A stretch of DNA of 64,000 nucleotides from positions 15,078,517 to 15,142,516 of the forward strand of contig CM072512.1 in assembly GCA_036898135.1 (NCBI GenBank). The letters run 5' to 3'. Under the pieces are notes generated by a model. That model worked only from the letters and a program-made list of their open reading frames with translations. It made no database searches and was not told where the DNA came from. This document shows, piece after piece, positions 34,922 to 47,759 of the stretch. The position numbers were made by a program, and so were the translations under genes. Positions within the stretch are counted from its first letter, which is position 1. Each line of letters begins with the position of its first letter. The DNA comes from Oncomelania hupensis (Eukaryota > Mollusca > Gastropoda > Littorinimorpha > Pomatiopsidae).

Positions 34922-36462
34922 ATATAACCTCTGTGAAGATACAAAAAAGAGAAAATAGAGAAACAAAACTTACCCCCGAAAACCCTCAACTGAAGATCGA
35001 AACCTGGACATCTGACAGAGACCGTTAACCTACACAAAACACATTCATACCGAATAGCCATGAACTGAACCAGAATGACCCACGAATCGGTGTGTAGCAT
35101 CTACACAAGCTAAGCCATCAGATTTCCTTCTTTGCACGCGAAAGATCCAAGTAAGAGGTACACTATGAAAGCTAATACTGTAGATACGCGTGCATAAAAC
35201 ACTTTAGAAGTCATCTAAGTTCATCTTTGCAAGCATGGAGGGCTCATGCACGTGTTAAACTCTCAAACTGTATTATTTGTCGTATAATTGTGAACCTTGT
35301 ACCTACTCCTGTGATCGGACAACAGAAGGCCTTGTTATAGTCAAAGCAGACCCAAAAAAAATCCAGTATCAAATACATCTGACTTAAACCAGAACGCCTA
35401 CGAGCCTGCAAGTTGTACCTAAACATGCAAAGCCTTCAAAGTTTATCTTTACACGAGAAAAAATCCACATTGGAACCTAGGAAGTTTTATGTTTTTAATG
35501 CAGAACTATGGATCTTGTTTACTTGTGTTCGAATAACAGAAGAACGTTTTCCAAGAAGAAAACTAGACGACCTACGATCTATATATAGCCTACACGTACC
35601 GCACATGAAGAACCTCATTAGCTCATCACTACTACGCGAATTAGATCTTTAGTTGCAGGCAAAAAAATTCAATGTATCTGGCAGGTGCTTTTTTCAATTG
35701 TATTCTTTGTACAGTGCAAAATACAGCTCTGTATATTGTACACCTGTATTGAGACAGTAGATCCAAAGTTAAAAGCAGCACAAAGATACTCCTGACATTA
35801 AACTGAACGGTCTGAACGAATCAGCCTAGAGCAGTTTGGTATGAGAAGACATCTAACTTCCTCTTCGCACGCGAATGACCCATGTAGGATAATAAGCACG
35901 AGATACACCGAAACTCTATTAATAGTTTGTAGCCTACATGTACAATAAAGCTGAAAAGTGTATCTGCCAGATACATTGATCCTTGCTTCGCGTACAACTA
36001 AATATCCACTTTGAGTCTTATATGGGTTGAGATATTTTTATTTCTACTATATGCAATATAGCATTCTATGCCATGTAGGCCTGCTGATATTAATTTCCAT
36101 ATGGAAGTATTCAGAATGCACCGCCTTAAGGTTCTGTTTTATTTACACAAAACATGATCTGAACAGGAAAAGGAAGAGGTTTTGCCGGGTGCTTTGCACT
36201 CGGTGAACCGGATCATCAGAAATATTTATCAATAACCCCATTGTTTCCCCCCTACGCCACCGTCACGTGGCAGTGCCAGCATAGCCGATTACTGCAAATG
36301 CTGATAAACACCGATAAAGAGCAAAAGTTGCCATTTTCATGACTGCAATATAGTAGCAACGGATCAGTGCAGAGTATCTAACAACCCTAACTTGACCTAA
36401 CCCTTAATACAGCTAATGAAGAGAATGCAAATTTGCTACTTTTTTCATACAATGACCCACCG
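34922..36462. other. No gene seen
   Basis: AT-rich sequence. Related words (TACACG/CGAATGACCC, TTTGCACGCGAAAGATCC) recur at about 35133, 35580 and 35870, hinting at an old, diverged repeat. No long frame or domain. Confidence 0.4.
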
Positions 36463-36558
36463 CCGTAGCTCAGCAGTGGAGCGTTCGCTTGGACCCCGAT
36501 GACCTAGGTTGGATTCCCGCGGTGGCCAAGATAAAAGGGGCAGGTTTTTGCTGTCCCA
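36463..36558 (+). mobile_element. SINE family B, truncated copy
   Basis: The tRNA-like head CCGTAGCTCAGCAGTGGAGC is followed by GATGACCTAGGTTGGATTCC and GCCAAGATAAAAG. The copy stops after the head, where another SINE has inserted. Confidence 0.7.
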
Positions 36559-36755
36559 GGGGCCGGGTAGCTCAGTTGGTAAGAGCGTCTTGCTAGTAAC
36601 CGAAAGGTCGCTGGTTCGAATCCCGGATTGGTCAACGTGTGATCATATTATTTTCCCCTTTACCAACAACTGGCCCGCTGGTGTCAGTATAAATCGGTCC
36701 AGTAGTCACCTATATGCGAAAGTGTCGTGTGACTATAATCTACAAACAACAACAA
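36559..36755 (+). mobile_element. SINE family A with 8-bp TSD, nested between SINE B copies
   Basis: Full copy: head GGCCGGGTAGCTCAGTTGG, B box GGTTCGAATCCC, body with CCCCTTTACCAACAACTGG, end GACTATAATCTACAAACA. CTGTCCCA occurs at 36551-36558 and 36756-36763. It is nearly identical to the copies at 750 and 50614, so this family was active recently. Confidence 0.9.
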
Positions 36756-36763
36756 CTGTCCCA

Positions 36764-37200
36764 CCGCCCGTAGCTCGTGGTAGATTGTTCGCCTGGTACA
36801 CCGATGACCCAGGTTCGAAACCCGTGGTGAGCGATATAAAATGTGGCCATTTTCACTGTCCACTTTGGCAGTATGATTGCTTGCTCTAGTGGTTCAGCGT
36901 TGATTCAGGTCCTTACCGCTCTTTACATTGGATGGTTATCCCCGTCAGCCATATCGCCAATGGTGGGTGTGGACGTTAAACCTCAATGTTCATACTGCCT
37001 AACTTAACATCCCCTATATGCTGACGTGTCCGGGGACTTTAATCTATCCAACGAACGAACTGTCCATCTTAGCACACAGTATGATTGCTCTGGTGGTACA
37101 ATGTTGATTCAAGTCCCTACCCCATTTTCCCTGGAATGGTTATCCCCCCTTTACCATATCGCCAATGGTAGGTGTGGAGTTTAAACTTCAATGTTTATTC
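36764..37200 (+). mobile_element. SINE family B, long copy with repeated body
   Basis: The head includes CCGATGACCCAGGTTCGAAA, and the body has GGTTCAGCGTTGATTCAGGT, CCATATCGCCAATGGTGGG and the end CCTATATGCTGACGTGTCC. From about 37062 a second, partial body copy follows (GGTACAATGTTGATTCAAGT, ATATCGCCAATGGTAGG). The 3' segment resembles that of families A and F. Confidence 0.75.
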
Positions 37201-37416
37201 ATTCACAAACGAGCAAGGAACTATATAGTACAGTATACTAGCGTACGATGTAGTAGTTCTTGACTTAACCAATACTTACAGCGTTTTAAAATAAGATATA
37301 AAAAATTAACGTTGTAAGGATCTAGAAACAAAAAGTCACAAAGTATTACAAAAGATTACATGAATTTCTGTCCTACTTTTAACACAAATATGAACGGTTG
37401 AAATCGTAAGAGTCAC

Positions 37417-38325
37417 CAATCCTATCCTATCCAATCCTGTCCCGTAATCCGGAGGTCGTAGGGGCACCACAGATGATCGTTTAACCAGCATACTCCATCT
37501 TTCTCTGTCCTCAGCAGCCCTGATGGCTTCGCTCAGTGTCAAACCAGTCCATTCTCGAATGTTATCCTCCCACCTCTTTTTCGGTCTCCCTCTTCTTCTA
37601 CCTCCTTGCACTGTGCCTTGCAGAATAGTCTTTGCAAGGCCTGATGATCTGGTGACGTGGCCATACTATCGGAGTTTCCGTTTCTTCACCACTGTGAGCA
37701 GGTCATCGTGTTGTCCAATGGCTTGTGTGATGGTCTGTCGGACTGCGTCGTTGGAGATGTGTTGGGTATAGGAAATGACCAGAAGTCTTCTGTAGCACCT
37801 CATCTCCATGCTTTGTATTCTTCGTTGGAGATCTGCTGTGAAGGTCCATGCTTCGCAAGCATATAGGAAGATGGAGATGACAAGGGAGCGCAGCAGTTTT
37901 ACTTTGGAATGTAGACTGATGGTCCTGTCTTTCCAAATCGGCTTCAATCTCGTCAGGGCAGCTGTCGTTTGTGCGATCCTGGAGAGGACTTCCTGTCGCG
38001 ACCCATAGTCTGATACAATGGCTCCTAAATATTTGAAGCAATGCACTGTGTTGAGGGATTGGCCTTGGACTTTGATGTCCGTGTTGATGCCATGGGTGTT
38101 GTTGGTCATCATTTTGGTCTTCTCTGCACTTATTTCCATTCCATAAGCTCTGGAGGTGGTGTCAAGCCTCTGTACCAGCTGTTGAAGTTCTTGTTCGTCT
38201 CCAGCCCATCCATCAATGTCATCCGCAAAACGAAAATTGGAGATTGCTCTACCCCCTATGCTTACTGTGCCTTCATGATCTGCAAGAGCATCTGACATGA
38301 TGCGCTCTAGGAAGATGTTGAAGAG
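37417..38325 (-). pseudogene. RTE-like LINE, 5'-truncated, with 9-bp TSD
   Basis: It encodes the last two thirds of the protein at 60575-61813, from the LERIMSDALADHEG region through FADDID, KYLGAIVSD and YGHVTRSS-like motifs to the GGATA-type tail. The frame is broken near 37666 by an indel between RKLR and the GHVTRSS part. AAGAGTCAC flanks it at 37408-37416 and 38321-38329. Part of the right TSD overlaps the element's own AAGAGT, so microhomology helped the 5' junction. Confidence 0.9.
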
Positions 38326-38639
38326 TCACATTTAATGCATAAATAAAAATGTACGTTTTACAGCAAAAGCTGAGAAACTAATGTCGTTATATGCCCAAAA
38401 CGGCTTCAAGGAAAATTAACTGACGATGCGTGAAAACAGAGTGAATATTTTCCATTAATAAAATGACCATAATTATGCAGTAAAAATAGAAAGAAGCAGC
38501 AGTTGACGGCAAACTATTCGAACCTACCACCGTATTCAAATTGTGTATGAACGCCAAATAATACGGGTGTTATGGGAGCTTAGCCAAGAAGAATAGTCAG
38601 CGATGGTGGTTTTAAGATACGATAGAATCGGGGCATATA

Positions 38640-38945
38640 TTTTATCACTTTTATATAGCGCTTTTCCAGCTCAAGAGCTGCTCAAGGCGCTGGTCAATAT
38701 AGGATCTAACTCAAGCCGCCCGAGGCGCACACCTAAAACCTCTGAGCGCACAGTCGGACGCCCAGATGACTGAGCACAATCCTTGGCAACCGGGTATTGA
38801 GGAAGAGGGACCTCGTGCGTGCTGGGTGTATTTGTGTTGCCGGCACTCACCCGTCTAAGACATGAGCGTCAGGATCTTAGTTCATGCATTGGAATGCGTG
38901 CATGCACACACTGGACCTCGGTTTGGTGCTCTCATTCAAAATATG
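38640..38945 (-). mobile_element. SINE family C, head-truncated copy
   Basis: It shares CTCAAGAGCTGCTCAAGGCG, GAGCACAATCCT and GACATGAGCGTCAGGATCTT with 32797-33205. It ends before the tRNA-like head. Confidence 0.8.
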
Positions 38946-39247
38946 GGACAGATAGGGTGGAATTTCGCACCTTTATGCGTGTTATTATAACGATTTCGTT
39001 CCTCAGCAGATGTCACGACCCCACGAAGTAAGTTCAAACAACCTAAAGGAAACAAGAATGAAAGCATGACATGCTGCCATATTGCTGTGGTCTTAAAGGA
39101 GAGAACAAAAAGGATAAATACAATGACTACTGGAAAGAGAGCAGTATTATTTATGTCTACATCACTTTGGGGGATATTAGGCATTAAATGAGTAACACAG
39201 AGTGAACAGATGTACTAGGATTATCGAGAGAGAGAGAGAGAGGGAAC

Positions 39248-39279
<32 letters not shown>

Positions 39280-39492
39280 AGGGGTGAGGGGACAATACCT
39301 ACTTGCCCCTGTGAACTAGGCTGTGTGCAAACTGAGTATCAGGAGCAAATTCCCTGATGCTAAGAAGATGAAGAGTGAGATGATCAACAGTGTGTATAGA
39401 CCTATACTTACTACAACTGTTTTCATGTCTTAAGTTTTACTACATCCCGCAACTCCCAGTTTAAGCTTTGACAGTGCCATTTGTTACGAGGT

Positions 39493-39566
39493 TGAAGAAG
39501 AAGAAGAAGAAGAAGAAGAAGAAGAAGAAGAAGAAGAAGAAGAAGAAGAAGAAGAAGAAGAAGAAG

Positions 39567-39597
<31 letters not shown>

Positions 39598-39649
39598 CAT
39601 AAAGAAGAAGAAGAAGAAGAAGAAGAAGAAGAAGAAGAAGAAGAAGACC

Positions 39650-39714
<65 letters not shown>

Positions 39715-39735
39715 GATGATGATGATGATGATGAT
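39493..39735. repeat. Compound (GAA)n-(CAA)n-(GAT)n microsatellite
   Basis: About 35 GAA units, a short CATAAAG break, about 17 more, then about 20 CAA units and 6 GAT units. A (GA)n run lies at 39224-39275. No coding meaning. Confidence 0.95.
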
Positions 39736-39785
39736 GTAATTGTTAATTTCTAAAATACTACAAGGAACACGGTTGTTAGTATGAA

Positions 39786-40140
39786 GAGCCTGGCCTAATG
39801 GTAGGGCTTTGGCTTGCGGATTTGAAGGTCCCGGGTTCGAGCCCAGGCCGGGGCATTGTGCTGTGTGCTTGGGAAAAACACTTTACTCCCGTTTCCTACT
39901 CCTTCGGATGAGAGTATAAACCGAGGTCTAGTCTGTGTCGCATGCATTCCATCATAACGGACTTTAAATATCCTGACGCTCATGTCCTAGACGGGTGACA
40001 AGAACACACCAAGCATGTACCTTGGGTAAAGCGCTTCACTTGGGGCTGCTGTACTTTCGAAAATGAAAGTGCCCGAATTTCACCTCGGTGATAATAAAGT
40101 TGTTAAAATAAAAAATAAAATAAAAAATAATAATAATATC
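39786..40140 (+). mobile_element. SINE family C variant with a different 3' end
   Basis: The head GGCCTAATGGTAGGGCTTTG, the B box in CCCGGGTTCGAGCCCAGG, and the body as far as GACGGGTGACAAGAACACAC match family C. After about 40012 it diverges to GGTAAAGCGCTTCACTTGG and ends with AATAAAGTTGTT and an AAAATAAA-rich tail. It therefore pairs the same head with another tail. Confidence 0.8.
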
Positions 40141-40424
40141 ACAGCAGTAACGCCAAACCTTGCACATTTGACACTATCGCGCGGGGGCTGCCGCCCTGGT
40201 CGTTCAAGTAAAGGCTGACAGACAACATCAAGGAGTGGACTTCCTTTGGGAATGGAGATGTCTTGATAACTGCCACCGAGAGTGCAAGCAGGGTAGGAGT
40301 ATTGCGGAGGAGCTCGGGAAGAGGGTGGGGCGGGGACATGGATGTGTGGGCGTGCAGACGGATCTTTGTGGCATTATCCAGCATCTTTTCTTCCTACGCA
40401 CATATTTCGCCGTACTTGACAAGA

Positions 40425-40803
40425 CTCAAGGCGCTGGCCGATACAGGATCTAACTCAAGCCGCCCGAGGCGCCAACTTGCAGCCTTTGGGCGCATCGTAA
40501 TAACGCTCCAGACAACTGAGCACAATCCTGGGGCAGCCAGGGATGGGGGAGAACGACCTAGGTGCATGCCGGGTGTGTTCTTGTCAGCGGCACTCTCCCG
40601 TCTAGGACATGAGCGTCAGGATCTTTAAAGTGATGGAATGTATGCGACACAGACTAGACCTCGGTTTATACTCTCATGGAAGGAGTAGTAAACGGGAGTA
40701 AAATGTCTTTCCCAAGGAAACAACACAATGCCCCACCCTGGGCTCGAACCCGGGACATTCAAATCCGCAAGCCAAAGCTCTACCATTAGGCCACCGTGCC
40801 TCC
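40425..40803 (-). mobile_element. SINE family C copy
   Basis: Minus-strand copy with a complete tRNA-like head at the right (TGGCCTAATGGTAGAGC in reverse) and GCGCTGGCCGATACAGGATC at the left. The 3' GCGCTATA end is missing. Confidence 0.82.
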
Positions 40804-40809
40804 CACATT

Positions 40810-41500
40810 AAGTACGTTTATATATGCTTCAGATAGGGAACCAGTTTTCCGTTTCAGCGTCTAACACTTCGTGACTTAGTAGCGAAACACAAGCACGGCT
40901 TACCGAACAGATGGTTGTTTCCGCTGAGTTCTGCACCGTACGCCCTGACGATTATGTTCATTACATGCTCTAGCATGTTGGAAGGCTCTTTAAGTCCGTA
41001 CTGTTCCCGTTTCAAAGGGTTGGACACGGGTGCGACAGCAGTGAACGATCTCTGTTCTTGAAAACTGTATATATTTGCAATACGCGTGATGGTTGATAGC
41101 TAGCATTCAGGGTTAAAAGTGGGTTGGATTTAGGAATCAGTTACATAATAATATGTACTGTGCATTATTTTTGTTCGCAGTAGTTTTCTTTGAGATTAAG
41201 CATCTTATTGATGGTGTTTATGTAAGAATGTCTGTTCCAGAGTTCCCCATAACGCACTGCAGCGCGTACTTTACGCATAAAAATACAGATATGACGCAGA
41301 GATTTCAGATCTGTGCGTCTTTCGCACACGTTTTTCTCTGCCAAGACAGTCATTTTTCGTGACCTTACAGCAATGATCGGTATCACTATTGAATTGGTGT
41401 TTGTTTGTTTATTTGTTTGTTTGTTTATTTGTTATCAACGTCCACAGACACCAGTGCACAGCAGACGACGATTTTATACTTCCGCTGACATAGTTTAAAC
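40810..41500. other. No gene seen; possible upstream region of the zinc-finger exon
   Basis: No domain recognised. A GTTT-rich patch lies at 41399-41432. Confidence 0.35.
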
Positions 41501-41816
41501 ATGGCGCTATACATGTGGCTGACTAGGACTCGGTCCGAGACTCAGTCTCAGTCTCAAACCGATGATGAATCGAGTGTAAGCCTTGCCCAAGCAAGTACTA
41601 GTAGTCTGGTAACAAAATCAACTGAATTGCCGCAAGACACAAAAAAGGAGTCAAGCGCAAATTTAATGAGCGATGGCTGACAGTATTTAATTTGTGTGAT
41701 TACGTAGATGGACAACTTAGTTGTAAACTTTGTGTGCGCGCCTCATGAGCAAATAATTCATTTGGTGGGCGACTGAAGTGCAATAAATTCGTCATTGGCT
41801 CTACAAATTTTCAAAG
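41501..41816 (+). pseudogene. Broken first exon of a transposase-type zinc-finger protein (ZNF862/ZMYM-like)
   Basis: An ATG opens a Ser/Gln-rich stretch (MALYMWLTRTRSETQSQSQ). At an A6 run near 41640 the frame must shift by one to continue as KRKFNERWLTVFNLCDYVDG and LSCKLCVRAS. An in-frame TGA (41746-41748) follows, and then GGRLKCNKFVIGSTNFQR. That sequence ends at CAAAG/GTGAGT, a good splice donor. The KRKF-x-ERWL, CKLC and FVIGSTNFQ motifs resemble the TTF/BED-like zinc finger that starts hAT-derived proteins such as ZNF862. With a frameshift and a stop it looks dead, or it is a degraded copy of a gene elsewhere. No further exon was found within reach. Confidence 0.5.
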
Positions 41817-41898
41817 GTGAGTTACTGAGAAGAACATGCATCATTTACCAACTCTCATCTACTTCAGTCCCTTTTTCCAATACTAATACTCACTGTGT

Positions 41899-42010
41899 TT
41901 AATAATAATAATAATAATAATAATTTATTTTATAAAGCGCAATTCCAAACTAAAAGTCTGCTCAAAGCGCTCACACGCATACTCTCACACAAGCTCTCGC
42001 ACAATAAGAG
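41899..42010 (-). mobile_element. 3' end of an L2/CR1-like retroposon
   Basis: In reverse, AGCGCTTTGAGCAGACTTTT and GCGCTTTATAAAATAAATTA run into (ATT)n. This has the same design as the 3' end of the LINE at 27290-27340. It may be the far 3' end of the LINE fragment at 42997-43390 or a separate piece. Sequence from 42011 to 42960 is low-complexity and AT-rich, with a (CAC)n patch at 42820-42940. Confidence 0.5.
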
Positions 42011-42041
42011 ACTGTACAACACACTAAAACATGGTGTATAT

Positions 42042-42075
<34 letters not shown>

Positions 42076-42996
42076 ATACATCTGAAACCACATACAAACA
42101 CACACAGAATTATTATAAGCAGCTAAAAACAATAAGATAAAATTCGTAAAAATACGCATGTCCAATAAAATTAAACAAAAGTATTAAAAAAAAAACAAAC
42201 AAACAAACAAACATATATACATATATTTTACATGTAAAAGATGTAAGAAACATTAACACACAACCAAGCATGGCTTTACGCAATCAAATACAATATAGAA
42301 TAAATACAATACAATACATTGACAGAACTTAATCCTGGTCCTCTGACTGAATGAGCCAGTTAAAAAAAAAAAAAAGAAGGTATAATTTTATGGAATAAAA
42401 AAGTTGACTGCCAAATTTCAAAAACCCATTACGTGAAGATCGCAACAATGTAAAAATATAGGACCCTGGGTCCAGTGACTGATAGACCAGGGCTAAACTA
42501 AAAAGCAGCACGCACCCCCTCTCTAGTCAAATTCGGGGGTAGGGGAGGAGGTGGGGGTGGGGAGGTGCGGGACCATCCAAAACTGGGAAATGTGAGCATG
42601 CACACAAGGGAAATTCCTCCACGTGGGAGGTTAAAACGAATAAATAGAACTAAAAGGTGTTCCTCACCCTAGGTAAAAAGCGCTTTTAAATAAAATGCTG
42701 AAACTGGGATGGGAGCAGGCAACCAAGGGGAAGGGGGTGCGCATACTACCTTTTAACACTAAATTCTACTTCTTTTTTTTTTATAATTACTAATCCTTCT
42801 TCTGACATCAACACCACCGCCACCGCCGCCACCACCATTACGACAGCGAACGACAACCATCACAAGTATCCACCACCACCACGGCAACTACTACCACCTC
42901 CGCCACCACCATCACCACCACCACCACATCAACCATCACCATATCCATCACTGTCGTTAATTAGTTACTTCTGGTGGCAGGGACTTTGGCGAAATT

Positions 42997-43390
42997 TCAA
43001 TGGCTGAAATATTTGGAGAATAGGTGGGTTTTTAGATTCTTCTTGAAAGCATCATGCGACTGGATGAGGCGGAGGTCGGAAGGCAAAGAGTTCCACAGAG
43101 TGGGAGCAAAAACAGAGAATGACCTTTTCCCAAAGGAATTGAGGGAATACTTGGGAACAGTGAGAAGAGATGAATTTTGAGAACGAAGTACTCGGGAAGG
43201 TTGATATAAACACAACAATCCTGAGAGGTAGGAGGGAAAGGAGTCAGTGTGGAGGCAGTGGAAACAGATGGAGGCAATTTTGTACTCAATACGAGCTTTG
43301 ACAGGGAGCCAGTGAAGGGTTTTTAGAGCAGTGCTTGCACTAGAATGGCGCGGTTGACGAAGACTTTTACTTTGACCTGCCGATCTTAGG
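42997..43390 (-). pseudogene. L2/CR1-like LINE, C-terminal fragment
   Basis: Minus-strand codons read LKTLHWLPVKARIEYKIA, then PSRVLRSQNSSLLTVPK, SFSVFAPTLWNSLP and LKTHLFSKY, ending in TGA. This is the region after the RT core in L2/CR1-like LINEs and is paralogous to the last ~120 residues of 25063-27117, but clearly diverged. Upstream (43391-43659) the frame continues without family resemblance. The RT core is missing, so the copy is dead. Confidence 0.8.
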
Positions 43391-43659
43391 GTAATATTTA
43401 CATTGATTGTGACTATCAAAAGTATTGTCAGTATTGACATTAACGAGGAAGAGAGACTGTCATGGAAGTTATTAATTAGGACAGAAGATTGTAGATAATA
43501 AAATTTATAAATTTCAACTTCTTGGCTGATTAAATGGTTGATTTTCAGGTGCCAGTGTAAAAAGTGAACTGAAAAAGAAAAACTATGGTAACTGTCGGTT
43601 TTCAATTCAGCATTTTCTTTCTTTGTTTTGCTATTGACAAGAAAAAAAATCAATTTCAC

Positions 43660-46433
43660 TGTTGTTGACGTTATGGATAGAAACCAGAATAAACTAAAAA
43701 TTGTTTTGTTATACTGAATGCGTTGTATTATTGTTTTGCCATCATTTCTGTGTATAAGTAATTGTCTGTTTGATCAATTTTGATTTGACCCTTTAAAATT
43801 TTGAATGACCCTCAGAATTTTTATCAGTGCATCAATGTTGACTGCCAGTTTTGAGGCCTATCATATGGGAAGCACTGGTCTGTTCGCAACTAATATGCAC
43901 TAGAAAAGAGCCAATAATAAAAAAGTAATAACTTTTTGAAAGTTAAGTACATGAATCTTCTCGTCATAAAACCGCATTTATTCGGAATCCAAACGTTTGA
44001 AGCAAACCCAATTGCGAAGTGTTATTCAAAAAATGCCGTAGAGTATTTTCTTCAAGTACGAGACACACGTTAGGCAATTGTGCTTTGTGAGGACGTCTAT
44101 AATTCAATATGTCAGATAAATGTTAGTGTTTATGGGGTGCGGACTTATGCAGATAAAGATTACAATATCTCCAAATCTTGAGAAAACGCTGGAAGGTGAC
44201 CTGTTGCACTGCCTATTCACGTGTTTTCTATAGTGGGATATATGAAAAACAACAATTGACGCGTTCTCGTGTGGCTTTGTGCAGATCTCTGAATTCGTCT
44301 GAGACAAATCGAAATGTTTATCGGAGGCGGTTTACGTGATTCCTCCATATATCTAAGACACATTGGGACGTTTGTCCGATCTTTACGTCTTTTGTGAGGA
44401 TATATGCGGAATCGATGCACTAGGGCGTGAACTTCTATTCACGGCTTATTGCCTCCCACGCTTTTCCAACTGTCATCTCGTTTCCGGTTCCCGTGAGTGG
44501 AAAAATAGCCAATCAGGTCTCCCGTTGCTTCCAACAAGGACAGGCTTATTTTGTCGCGTTTCCTCACAATGTGATTAAAGCTAGGGACAGAAGCGAAGAC
44601 TCGGGCAATATATTCTATAGACGGAAAGCGAGAAACTCAACCAATGAAAATTGGATTCCACACTTTCTGCATTGCAGTTTTTCCTTCTTGGACCCCCCCT
44701 CTCTCTCTTTCTCCCCCCCCTCCCTCATGTACTAGGTCTAAACAACATAAAACGACATCAGAATCATTTGGCCAAAACGATTGTGTTATGGAGCTTATGA
44801 CCTCAAATGTGGAGGTATGAAAATCGTGATGTCGACAAACGCTTTTGACTTTAAAGTGATGACAACATCGAAGCCCATTAACTCTAGTCTCGAGGACCCG
44901 GACCGAAGCTCAACTCGTTTTTGCAAGAAACTCTTCAGACTTCTGGCTGAACGTGTACTGTACACCTGCGTCCAGTTTCATACTGAGTGTCAGAGACTAA
45001 ATAGGCCTGCACAATGATTCTCTGATGGGAAAGACCTCATCGTTATTGATCAGCACATTCTTCAAGGTACAACTTGTCTTTGGACTTTGGGATTCTCTCC
45101 CGTTTGATTTCGGCGACAAGTTTGGCTCGGTGGTCAAGCATGTTGTGCAAGAGGATATGATCCTGACGTCACCACATATCTTGTGCATGTTGGCATCTCG
45201 TTGGCCAACGCCTTGCGCGTATGCACGCTTTATTGGAACATTCAATCCATCCATCTTTGTTAAATATATCACTGCCTTCTATTCAGCTTGTTTGTAGCTC
45301 GGTATAGCCCAATGAAGCCTTCAACTGACTGTTCAGATCAGAGGATCATATCTAAGCCTAGGTCTGATGACGAACGTTTTGATTGTAATCATAGGGAAAA
45401 TCATGACTTCAGTCATTGATTTCGTGAGACTATCACCCAGTCATCTCAGTCAAATCAGTTCGCAGCGTGATTTACGATGATTTTCCACGTTTAGAACATG
45501 CTCTAATTCCAACGAACTAATTGCGAATCATTTAGCATGGGAACCAATGAAACGCGCTACTTTGATCACGTTATCTTGCGGAAAATGACAAGGCCACGAC
45601 CGGCCCGCAAGGAACGTCGAGAGTGAAAAATACCTGTGAAGTAATATAGATGATACAGTCACATGAATGTTTATGGGAGATTGTCTTTTTCGCTGAACTT
45701 CGCAAATGAATTGCTAGATTTAATGTAAAAATTCTTCGACGTTGCTTTTCATACATTTTGACTTTGGGCGCAGCAAGGGTAACAACTCTTGTGCTTTTGT
45801 TTATGCACAGTGACTGTGCCCCTGTTTTTCAAAATCAAACGTTTCAGTGTGACTACCGACGACTCGCAGCGTCACATCATGACTCGCAAACATGTCCTGT
45901 CATTATGATTGCAGCCAAAACATTCGTCGTCAGACCTAGGCTTCAGAAAATGTTTTTGACTCCAGACCCCTTTCTTTGGGGGTAAACTACCACTCCCCTG
46001 TGTTAAACATATATAATTTGTGTCCCTCTTTATGTCACTTAGTTTTCTCGTCTCATCTCTATGATCTGCCTCAGATTAGTGTAGCTTTATAAGAGAGACT
46101 GTCTATAAGAACAATCTGTCTTGCAATGCTATCTTTCCTGGCTTAGAAAACCACCTCCCGCGAGTGCAGTGGGAAGGAACTGAGGGGGAAAAAAAACCGC
46201 CGGCGCGTTACAAAATGCTGGATGTGATGGGCTAGTTGCGCTGGGATTTGTCTTCCTTCGTGATAAAGTCCGAGTGTCAAAGGAGAGCACAGCTAGCGTC
46301 AGTCTCTCTTTATCCTTGTTGCATCTTCTTCTTCCCCACGCACAGTTAAAGCTAAGCCGCGCTAAATATGCCCCTTTTAAGCTATGAAATGAGAAAAAGG
46401 AGAAGATGAAGTAGAAGTAGAAGAAGAACGTAT
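43660..46433. other. No gene seen
   Basis: A 2.8-kb stretch without repeats that I recognise. Open frames (44427, 44781, 45025, 45758) are all under 105 codons and resemble no family. This is the most unique-looking part of the window and could hold exons or regulatory DNA of a host gene that I cannot identify. Confidence 0.4.
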
Positions 46434-46609
46434 GGTAAACTCAATTTTAATATAAGTATAGAACGCCTACAAATATGAAAATAAAGCATGTCAAGTTTAT
46501 GGTCTCTGCAGTCTCCAATCGTAAACTCATTTTAATGTAAGTAATAATAGAACGCATACACAATTTACAGTAAATTATTTTAAGTCTATGGTCTCTCCAG
46601 TCTCCGATT
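46434..46609. repeat. 87-bp imperfect tandem duplication
   Basis: GTAAACTCA...TTTTAAT...AGAACGC and the closing TATGGTCTCT.CAGTCTCC occur twice, at 46434-46520 and 46521-46609. Function unknown. Confidence 0.75.
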
Positions 46610-46639
46610 CAAATTGGATCAAGTTAGAGTATTCATGAA

Positions 46640-47057
<418 letters not shown>

Positions 47058-47759
47058 CAGGTGCGCCAACAGCATCACCAACAACAACACTAGCAACCGT
47101 AGCAACTAAAGCAACAGCGTAGAACAAACACCTTCCGACCGTACCAACTCGTATAGCTGTTTAGAAACGTCCATTATTTTCATTCCCAGGCGCACTTCAA
47201 ACAAGCGCGCGAGTCCTGAATATCTAATCAATGTACTCGCCTCAAGGTCAGGAGGTCAATCATTTTCCAAGATAATGATCCTATTGGACAATTTGCCCCA
47301 ATGCGTTTAACGGCCGGAATGTGACGGGGCATCTTACAGCATGAAATAATTACAGCAGACAAATGACAAATGAGATTAGACGTCGAAAGGTTACTGGGAA
47401 CAGTGTTTATGTTAGCAAAATGGAATATGTTTGGTTTGGATTTGGAATTTCTGACAATTTGTTTTGTAATCAAAATTATTAAAAATCTGTCGTTTGCACA
47501 TTAAACACACCACAGCCGCCTCAATACGCCATCAAAACAGATAATCTGGAGATAAGGCCAACAAACGTGAGGTATTAAGACGCTACAACATATAATATCT
47601 CGAATTTATGCTTAACCTAACCTAATATGCGCTGAAACAGCTTCTAGTGATTGCAGCAGTAAGATGGCCAGTGCTCACATGCCGTCATTACTTTGGTGAC
47701 AACCTGGATTCAAACTCGTGGTCTCTGAAACACACGCGTTCTGCGTTACATTACATTAC

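Noticed and set aside
36569..36642. Possible functional tRNA genes at SINE heads (also 20760, 50620, 52381)
   Set aside because: Each head continues into a body shared with other copies, several are flanked by TSDs, and the anticodon stems I tried to fold pair poorly.
36509..36889. 126-codon open frame
   Set aside because: It spans a SINE B remnant, a full SINE A and the head of another SINE B. It is open by chance and has no protein family.
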